Positions 46,410-64,000 of a stretch of DNA of 64,000 nt are shown here, in pieces (the first letter of the stretch is position 1; every line of letters begins with the position of its first letter). The notes below the pieces were generated by a model, which worked only from the letters and a program-made list of their open reading frames with translations, was not told where the DNA came from and did no database searches. The translations under genes and the position numbers were made by a program. The stretch spans positions 14,726,854 to 14,790,853 of the forward strand of contig NC_136000.1 in assembly GCF_048128805.1 (NCBI RefSeq), read 5' to 3'. This stretch comes from Centroberyx gerrardi. Lineage: Eukaryota > Chordata > Actinopteri > Beryciformes > Berycidae.

Positions 46410-47328
46410 CTTTTAGCCTATCAACGACTTTCTTAGTAATTCGGCTTTGGTGTTCCCTCTTTAGTCCTGCAGTTTTCATTAGCACATTAGGCTACATGTT
46501 GCACTGTCTCCATCACACTTCTCATCCCTATGTTTCCCCAGCACCAACCAACCCCCTCCTCAGCCCACAGTGCCCCAGCCCTATATTGTCAGTTTAATAT
46601 CATTCTCTTTACACACATTAATTGAACTTCCCTTTCTAGGGAACACTAGGCTGAATGGAAAAGTATTGTCTTCCCCAAACATCTCCCCCCCACTCTCTCT
46701 GCCATAGCCTGATAATTCCCTGCCTTATTTTACTACTAGGCTACCCTAATTATGTCTGAAGGAAACCCTCACATCAACTCTTATTCTCGTCAAAGCAGCC
46801 TTAGCTGCCCAATCTGCTGCCTCATTCCCTGGCTGGGACCCAAAGGAGCCCCACCTTGCATCCTTGTCTCTCCAACCTGTACAACTGAGTCAAATTTGGG
46901 GAACACTTATTCCAAACCCCGTCCTTCCACTCTCTTTAGACCCATCTGTATAAATGTTTGATCTCCTGCATCCTCAGCCCCTAATGCATTCATGATGCTC
47001 ACATCCACATCTGGCTCAGGTATTAACCACCGGGGGAACATGTGACATTGTTTTAGTGTATATCTATAAAAAGAAAATAATAATAATAAATCCTCAGGAA
47101 ACATGGCAGTGTTGTGTATAGTCCGGATACATGTAGCTCAAAACCCCTATGGTTGCTCCTAGCTCAAAATGGTGGACACCTTCACAAATATTCTAATGAT
47201 GGGAAAGTGCTGGGTAGACATGGAAAAATCATTCAAAATTCACACAAATTGATCCACAACTTCATCACATTGCGGTTCATAATGCTTTATCAAAGTGGCC
47301 ATGCCATCGCAGGGAAATGAGACGAGAT

Positions 47329-47378
47329 GAAACTTTAATGATCCCCGTGGGGAAATTGGGTCATTCATTAAAATTATA
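47329..47378 (+). repeat. Teleost interspersed-repeat fragment
   Basis: AAACTTTAATGATCCCCGTG followed by a GGGGAAATT string, a recurrent fish SINE/LINE 3' end pattern. Family not resolved. Confidence 0.5.
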
Positions 47379-47807
47379 TACATATTTCACCCAAACCTGC
47401 TACCGAGATGTAGAATTTGCAACTACTCATGAATTGGCTAAAAATGCTGAATGTGACAGTGAAAGCATCCGGAGAGATTCTCTGATTCTCTGAACAGCTC
47501 TAGATTTTTTATGTCACCACAGGTTTAAGTCTTAGTTCTCTGTTTTCTGGCTGCAGGATGGAGTTGTTCATGTTCACATGTGCTGTCCAAGGCCATAGGA
47601 ATGATTTCTAAAATTGACTGGTATTCCCTTTTAAGGCAGAAGAATTTTTGTTTTTTTAATTATACATTTCAGCCCAGATAATTAAGGTCTGAATTTGAAT
47701 TTTGATGCACGCTCTATCATGAGCACTAAGCAACTACTCATACTGCTTAATGGGTAGTGCTAATATTGCCAGGAATGCACTAACATTGAATGCACTTATG
47801 ATCCTAT

Positions 47808-47840
47808 GAGGCACTTTGGACAAAAGCATCACAAATGGCA
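47808..47840 (+). repeat. Teleost SINE-tail-like fragment
   Basis: GGCACTTTGGACAAAAGCATC resembles the TTGGATAAAAGCGTC core of many fish repeat tails. Degraded. Confidence 0.4.
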
Positions 47841-48209
47841 CTTGGACCAGAATGGTTTCTCAAGGATTTTTGTTAGTTTAGGATGTGTTTGGTTCCAGAT
47901 ATGATCTTAGACTGAGTCCCAGTGCAATTTTCAGAGCCAGTTGCAGTTCCACAAAACTCATTTAGATGTAAGAATTAAACTAATTGAACGACAATGCTTT
48001 TTTAAATTTATTTGTTTGTTTGGAAGGATTTGGAAGGAATTTTCCAACAGTGAGGGGCACCAATTGTGATTAAGTGGTGAAACACTAACTAGGACAGTTA
48101 ATGAAATTAATGCGGGTCAAAAATATGCTATTGGATTAATTTTATTAAAAAAAGAGAGCAGACAATAGAGAGACAGTCAGGAAATAAAAGCCCATTACAA
48201 GCGGTAAAT

Positions 48210-48215
48210 TTTATT
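48210..48215 (-). terminator. rora: Candidate distal rora poly(A) signal
   Basis: AATAAA on the minus strand, 6.9 kb after the rora stop. Mammalian RORA also has a multi-kilobase 3' UTR. Other hexamers lie between, so this is only one possible end. Confidence 0.3.
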
Positions 48216-50925
48216 ATGGGATAACAGCACATAAAGCACATCTAAAATCGATGTGTCCAATGCACTTTTAATAAAGGTAATATTAAAGGTACAGTTTCTA
48301 AGTACAATATAACAACATTCATATTAGAATGAAAAGTATTTAAAAGACAACATTAAATTTCTTATTTTTCTTTACAGCTGTATTTACAAAATGAATCAAA
48401 ATACTTATTTTCATATTTAAGAATCAGACAAGAAGGAGCAAAACTACGTTTGTGAATAGACTACCTGCTAAAGAGAGTTCAAAAGAGCTGGATAAAAAGG
48501 TACATGATCATCTGTCCCCATTTTAACATCAGTAGCAAACATGTGACTTAGAAATTTGTGACAACCACACACTAGTTTCGGCTTTCCCATAGTTTGTACT
48601 GCTTTTGCATGGAAAAAAAGTTCCACCCCTATTCCACCCACCCTTCATCTTAAGTTACCCCAACCCATTGAGCTCACATTAAACACAGAACATTAAAGAA
48701 ATCCAGATGTGTTGTATGCTTCTTTTACAAACACATACAAATACTTGATATACAATGCATTAGTAAATTTTCTGTTCTTAGTGAAATAAAAAAGTTGATA
48801 TAAAACAAACAGAAAATGAAGTAATGTGGATTGCCTATTAGTTTTTGCCTATTCCAAAAACGTTGTGCAGGTGAACCTTTATGTAATATTATCAGCAAGA
48901 ATTTATTCGACCATTCTCGATCAACGTGAAACAAACTTCCCAGTTATGCTTCTCAAACAAGGTATGGGTGTGGGGTGACGTGTACACTCTAAAGAGACGG
49001 TCTATACATTGAAATCCTTTAACACGGTGTATCAACCCACGTGAAAATGATTAACGACACATAAAGAAAGAATCTGAAAACCTCTGAAGCATGTGAGAGT
49101 GAGAATTCATCCTCATGTACAAAATACATTGTCACTTCAGTACACGTCTGGAAAACCACAGAAAAAGACAATCAAAACCATGTATGCATCTTGTTACACC
49201 GAGAGGCACTCAGTGTGATACATTGTGTATTATTGCAAGCATATTCTGACTATTCTGATATTTGCTACAGAGTGGAGAGAAAAGGTCAACTTTGTCCTCA
49301 AATGGCAATCCTTTCATGTACATTTTTAATAACACTTAAATGTGGTGCAAAAGGTTTATGCCACTGGTCTGAAGAAACCACTGTTTCAGGATAGTCTAAA
49401 TGGGGAATAAAGAATGCATACCGAGGCTCTGTTTAATCCAAGCACCACTTCCCTGCATCAGGTGAAGAACTATGCAGACACAAGAGAGGTAAATATTTAG
49501 TATCTTAAAACCTGACAAACTATAGCCTCAGTGAGTGGTTTTTACAATCAGAACAAAGAAAAAAAGAACACAATACTGCTGTTTCAGTTTGAATATTATC
49601 ATTTTTCCACAAACCAGAAAAGCAACCTTAAATAGCTTGTTAATTAGCAGATACTAGCTTTGCTATAAGTCAGAAGGAAATAAGCGCCTTATCCCAAGAC
49701 GAGCACACTGATACAGGTACTGGCTGGGTAATTTTACCACTATCATAATCATTATCATTATTATTTATTGAGTCCTAATATCAATAATACATCAATATGC
49801 AATGAAATGAATGGACTAATAGGGTGGCCAGGCCTAGGAATCAATACTTTGTTCACAAAATTAACTTACCTAGCACCACACATCAGGGCAACACAAAATA
49901 AATGTCGGCACACCCTATCTCTATTAAACTAATCCTAAGGGAGGGAAGCAAACTAGAAACAGAGTTATCGTACAATATGGTGTAATTGATAAACAGATAA
50001 ATATTTTCACTGGGTAGGCCTTAGTAGCAGTATTTTCCTCTTACCTATACAGACAGAAGTTACAAAGCTACCTTTATACATGTGATCAATAATAACATTA
50101 AATATGGTGGATAAACAGCCGAGAATGAGGGAGAGAGAAAGAGCGAGAAAATAAGATATACAGCATACAGGCCATGTCAAGTTCTTAGTTCTCCACCTGG
50201 GAACAGAACTGGTCAAATATACAGATGAAACATAAAAACATCCAGGAAATCAACACAAAATAAAACAAACCAAAAGTGATAAATAAGAGGTGTATTTACA
50301 TGCAGATGTTCAAAGCCTATATGCACAAAAATCAAAAATAATACACGACATATATTATTGCTTGACATTCGATTATGGCTAAAAGTTGCTTTTCATTTTT
50401 TAAACTATATTCTTAAATGTATTTTAATCATAAATCCTTATCAGCTGTGCTTTGGAAAATGAGTTCTGTTAAAATGTAATGAAACCGACTCATAATTCTG
50501 GGTAACACACCAACACTCCAGTACATGTAACTTTTAAGCGTGACATAACACTAATCTTCACAATTTATGGCCAAGAACACTCATCTTCACAATTTACAGT
50601 CCAGAATGAACGATTCATCTCAGGTTAGCCTATGGCCATGCTCTCCAAAATGGTAGCGATGTGTGTTTCGCTGCAAAGTTAGTCAACGTTGCTTCACAGT
50701 ATTCTGCAGACCTATGAATTGTTGAAGGCATTATGTCATGCTTCTAAAACCTACACCTATTATGGATGGATCAAGCTCAGCATTTCCAAAACCTTTTTTT
50801 TTTTTTTTTAAAGTCCAAAGAAAATCAAAACCTATAGACTCCTCGTCCACATAACCCTGTTCTTGTGTAATTATTAAAGCCTTGTCTGGGGTTTATTTTA
50901 TTCACACACTGTGAGAACAAACACA

Positions 50926-50943
50926 TACACACACACACACACA
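50926..50943. repeat. Short (AC)n tract
   Basis: About nine AC units inside the probable rora 3' UTR. Confidence 0.8.
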
Positions 50944-52264
50944 CTATTGCTTTTTACACACAGACAACAGAGCAGAGACAGAAGGACCAATACATTTTAC
51001 TGTATATACACTGATTGAATAGCACACTTAGCATCAATCCCTTACTAAACGTGGGATATCTCAAGTGAGAATATACAGAAGGACATCTCTTTACAGGCCA
51101 GTCTAAAGGAGCAGTTTATATAGATACAAGTATCCATGTGTTTGATGATCAATTCCTGCTATCCTGCCAATATCGCAACCACACCATGAGAAATACATAA
51201 GGTGATGAACACAGAGTGATGGGGTTTTATTACTTATTGTTCTAGACTGAGAGTAAACTTCTCAGATAAAAAGAAAAAAAAAAGTCATAACTGTGAGTCA
51301 GTTGTATGAATTAAGTCAAATCAAAAGGATGATGGCTACTCTTCAGAGACCCGTAATTGTAACACAAGGCTATTGCTTGTTTTATATTGTAGAGCACGTT
51401 ACAAGCAACTCAACCATTTAGATTTGACTGAAAAGATTGAACAGTTTCACTGCATGAAAGAAGATCCCATTTGCTTGATACAATGATATAATATTCTATA
51501 AAATATTGAGTTGTTTTATGTAACCATCAAACAAGTTAACTACAGCCAAATGGAGCATCCCAAAATATGACAATTAAATGATTTCCAAGAAACAAATCAA
51601 CTGCCTGAAAGTGAATGACACGAAATCAGCCAGTCTCACTGAATCTCCCTCTCTTCTTCACCATCATTTAAAATGGTAAGTGCTGTACTGCATGTTCAGT
51701 GTGCTATGCCAAAAAGTTCAGCCGCTTCCTATTATGAATTGAGAGAGAGAGATTTGTGAAGAGCTCGTAAAATTCACGTAAGAGCAAATCACTCGCTCCA
51801 CAACTGTCCAGAGGAAAGAGAGCTGCTTCTTCGGTCTACCTGTTATCTCCCTGAGCGTTCACACCTCATCCTCTTCTCTGCTCTCGCTGGGCCGCTGGGC
51901 CTCTCAACCTGGATTGTCTAGCAGTGTTCCAGACTGGGTTTCTTTTGCTGGGAGACTGAGGTTTACTAGTCATAGAGGGCTTGTGCATATCCAAATAGCA
52001 TTGGATTATAACAGAGATTATTACTTAGGAACAGCATATCTACTACAACCCAAAGAACAACAGATTTAGTATTGCATAAGAATATTTGGTTTTTCTAACA
52101 AAGAGGGTTATTTTTAAAGTTGACCCTGATGACACCATTTGAAACCAAACAAGATTTTTTTTTTTTGTGTGTGTGACAGGAATATGCTGTGTATTGATAA
52201 AACTGTGTTTTCAAAAAGCAATGGGGTTTGTTGTTTTTACAAATGCGATTTTCTTGAACTTGAC

Positions 52265-52266
<2 letters not shown>

Positions 52267-52297
<31 letters not shown>
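52267..52297. repeat. Poly(G) tract (31 G)
   Basis: A 31-base G run on the plus strand, C31 in a rora transcript. Length is probably unstable. Confidence 0.92.
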
Positions 52298-52299
<2 letters not shown>

Positions 52300-55094
52300 T
52301 AGTGATCTTTCAGTGGCTGAAGACCCCTTAAGGACATCGATAATGTAAAATTCTGAACAACTCAGCGATGGATTTCAAATGTTAATCTCAAACCAGTTCT
52401 CATGGAACATCCCTGAACAAAAATATGAACTAAACCTAATGAGGACTAAGAGTACAACACATGTCCTCTCAAACAGAAAGCGCAAAAGAAACTCTTCCCT
52501 GAGGGGTGACAGCACAAGACAGTAACGCCTTGTACAAATTGCACGGCAGAGGAATGATAGTGTGCAAACAGAAAAACAAAAAAGAAAAACAACTGGATTC
52601 TATGTTAAGGTTGGTGACAGACGTGTTATCATGCTTTGATGGGTTTCTAAAGGGATATCACTGTTTTTTTTTTTGTTTTTTTTGTTCGTTTTTTTTTTAA
52701 AGATATTTCTAGAAGCCGCTACTGAGATTGCTGGAATGTCTTAGCAATCCATTCTACATTATAGACGGGTAGGCTGGAAAGCGGAAGCAACGACTACTGT
52801 TTGGCACATCCAGGGTTTTTTCTACCACTTTACTACCACACTGACAAGAAAGACACACTCAACAAAACAGAAGCACAACAACAAAGCATTCTGAAAATAG
52901 CACTTGTCCTACCATTTTTATGTTTCTCCCCTAATCATACAAACAACAGCTAGTCTAATTATTGCGGGAATATAGTTAAGTGCTACCTGACATCTTTTTC
53001 TCTCCCTCTTTCTCTTTCATGAGTTTAATAACCAAAACATGTTACAAAAATAGAAGCTTTACTACCAGACAAGGCTTTGAATATTCACTTTCCCTTCACT
53101 CTTTCTTTTGTGTCCTGTTGTGGCGTTGCTGGGCCGAGGCTGTGGTGAGAAGGCAGATAAAATCACTCAACAATAACACTGACAACACGATTTAAGAGAG
53201 GTTCATAGATGTGCCTTTAGGTTAGACCTTGCATCATTGTGTCGTTCAGCCATTAACTGGCTTGCTGTATCTCTACCTTCCACTAGATGGAACAATTGGA
53301 TTACACAAAATGCCTGATCTGTCCAATCCAACCGCAAAGCTATTCAAGGTCGATTTTTTAAATCAGACCTGGGTCAGGTAACATTTGCAAATTGTTTTCA
53401 TGGTCTCTTTTAGCCTCCTTTACAGGATAGGTGGGGTTTGCCACAATGGACAACAAAATGAGTACCAAAAAGTTTAGACAATCATAGCAAAGAATATGAA
53501 AGACAACTTATTATGCATCTCTTTGACTGACAACTTAACCATACACTATCTAAATTTTCCTGATGCGCTACTCATCTAGTATTCTAAGCAGGTTAAAACA
53601 AATGCTATTTAACCCAGGTCTGTTTATAACACAGATTAAAAAGCCATAAAATCTTAATAATATCACTACAGGTTTGTTGGCTGTGTACTGTTACGTGTGC
53701 ATGCTTACAACAGAGAGTTTCAGAGCTACGTTTTAAGAGGTGTGGTGTTGGAGGTTTTTGAGCTAACAGGTGACGGAGTGACTCTAACCTGCCTTCTCCT
53801 CCAGGCCTCATTGCTGACCAACCACCAGCCAATGCCAGCCATCCTAACAGACAGCCCTCACACCACTCCCAGACCAGTATCATCTGCAGCTCCCAGGACT
53901 AGCCTCTGTGACCATGGTTCAACTTGTATTTCTTGTGCACATGCAACACATCACTAGGTAAATATACAAGTCTTAAATTAAAGAAAGGTGCAAATAAAAG
54001 TGCCTTATCAATTCAACAATTAAGAATGGTCTAACTACTAATATCATACATGTTATTTAAAATAGATTCTATAAACATTACTTTTTTCTGTATAGTAAGT
54101 ACTTATGACCATATACCCTGTAGTACATTATAAAACAGGTGGAATGGACCCTTTTCATTGTGTTGGTGCCCTGTGCTTCTCCAGGGCACCTGTCCAGAGA
54201 AGGATTAATAGCAGATGGCCTTACATGATTTCACTATGCAACAACGGTGGATGGAGTCTTTGACAGCTAAAATCATTGCGTTTTGACTAGAATTACCAGA
54301 ATTCTATGTTTCTTTTTTTAAACGATTGTCCATAGAGAGGTGCCGATTGCATCACCATGCCGACGGACCCTCCCTCAAAGTTGCTGTGAGTTTTCATTCC
54401 AAGCACTGCGTCCAAAAGATACAACTGAACACAAGAGAACAGCGGCTGAACTTGACCAAGATGTGCACATTTACCAGCCATTTATCTCAGTCTGGGGGTA
54501 TATGAATGTGAGACGTCCACAACTGCTTAAGTTCTGAATACAAATGCCTAAAAATGTTTTTGGAGCGTCTTATGAAAATAAATATTGATGTGGATTTACT
54601 TTCTAATTGAAGAGGTCTTCAGCTATTTGAACTCCAAATGTTGAGTGTTGTTCATTAATTGTTCATATGATTACAGGTCAGATGCACAGCTAAATCAAAT
54701 GTAATTTTAAAAGATGTGACAAGAACATATTTTTTTTAATAATAGTTTTGGTAATGCAATAAATATTGACAAAAATGAATGACAATAAGTCATGGGATCC
54801 ATGCTGTAAACGTGCATGAGAAGGTCAAGTTCACCCGAACAGAAAGCATTTGTCCCTATCTCCTCTTCGTGTCCCATGGGGCATCGAGTCCCACATGTCT
54901 TCCAAACAAAGAGAACTAAATTCAATAAAGTAAACCTTGAGAATCAAATCCCTAAGCCCTCCCCTCCAAGGTAAAAGAAGAAGTTGAACAGCGTGCCATC
55001 CGTCCGTTCTGGTTTGTGCAGGGCACCGTTAAAGTGTCTCAGATTCCTCCTCCACATTCCCCTACGGTGGTCACACTGGCACCTGGCAGGGCTG

Positions 55095-64000
<8,906 letters not shown>

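Larger units (their letters stand above)
45800..47050 (-). mobile_element. Degraded RNase H-bearing non-LTR retrotransposon (interrupted)
   Basis: On the minus strand 46955-46938 reads IYTDGS, the RNase H catalytic motif. In the same frame 46829-46785 reads GNEAADWAAKAALTR, the usual end of an RNase H domain. The domain is broken by a TGA at about 46892 and looks internally deleted, since only some 40 codons separate the motifs. Downstream comes a 3' UTR-like stretch, then a (GAA)n tail at 45818-45800. Such tails and a C-terminal RNase H suggest an I/Nimb-like element. The 5' end is not defined. Another LINE (45891-46398) is inserted in it. Confidence 0.55.
47051..48209. other. Interval between rora 3' end and the retroelement block
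   Basis: No gene. Two short pieces resemble common fish repeats: 47329-47378 (AAACTTTAATGATCCCC) and 47808-47840 (CACTTTGGACAAAAGCATC). The rest is unassigned AT-rich sequence. Confidence 0.5.
48216..55094 (-). other. rora: Probable long rora 3' UTR
   Basis: 6.9 kb without a coding exon on either strand. It contains TGTAAATA Pumilio-type sites on the minus strand (48381-48388, 50292-50299), AU-rich stretches, a near-tandem 30-bp duplication (about 50552-50605), a (CA)n tract (50926-50943), a 31-base homopolymer (G on the plus strand, 52267-52297) and a CTCF-like string at 53280-53295. I infer UTR from the known long RORA 3' UTR and the absence of another gene. RNA data would settle the end point. 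Confidence 0.45.

Overview
The window is vertebrate genomic DNA, most likely from a teleost. Three multi-exon genes lie in tandem on the minus strand, with GT-AG introns, plus-strand-only microsatellites and short interspersed-repeat tails of a kind common in fish. From right to left, which is the direction of transcription, they are the 3' two thirds of rora (nuclear receptor RORalpha, 55095-63507, 5' exons outside the window), ice2 (formerly narg2, a Little Elongation Complex subunit, 36396-45737) and anxa2 (annexin A2, 30793-35930). Order and orientation match human 15q22.2 (ANXA2-ICE2-RORA, all minus strand). I rebuilt all three by hand from splice sites and phase. anxa2 gives 12 coding exons and 337 aa, ice2 gives 16 coding exons and 1004 aa, and rora gives 9 coding exons and 457 aa plus stop inside the window.

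Layout. 1-30792 is a gene-free, AT-leaning stretch with simple repeats and several TAAT-rich blocks that look like conserved non-coding elements, the clearest at 17200-17800. From human synteny it should be the desert on the FOXB1 side of ANXA2. 30793-35930 is anxa2. Only about 0.45 kb separates its putative TATA-like promoter from the ice2 poly(A) signal. 36396-45737 is ice2. 45800-47050 is a nested retroelement block directly upstream of ice2: a 5'-truncated L1-type LINE (45891-46398, 11-bp target-site duplication) sits inside the 3' part of an older, minus-strand, RNase H-bearing non-LTR element whose GAA tail ends about 60 bp from the ice2 start codon. 47050-48209 holds degraded repeats. 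48210-55094 is probably the very long rora 3' UTR. 55095-64000 holds rora exons and introns.

The three genes are neighbours by ancient synteny and do not form a pathway: a membrane and S100A10-binding annexin, a nuclear factor for snRNA transcription, and a DNA-binding receptor. I found no tRNA, rRNA, CRISPR array, operon or unknown multi-gene system. The most interesting points are the nested retroelements at the ice2 5' end, the degraded calcium site in annexin repeat IV, and the candidate regulatory structure (CTCF-like motifs and CNE-like blocks) around anxa2 and in the desert.
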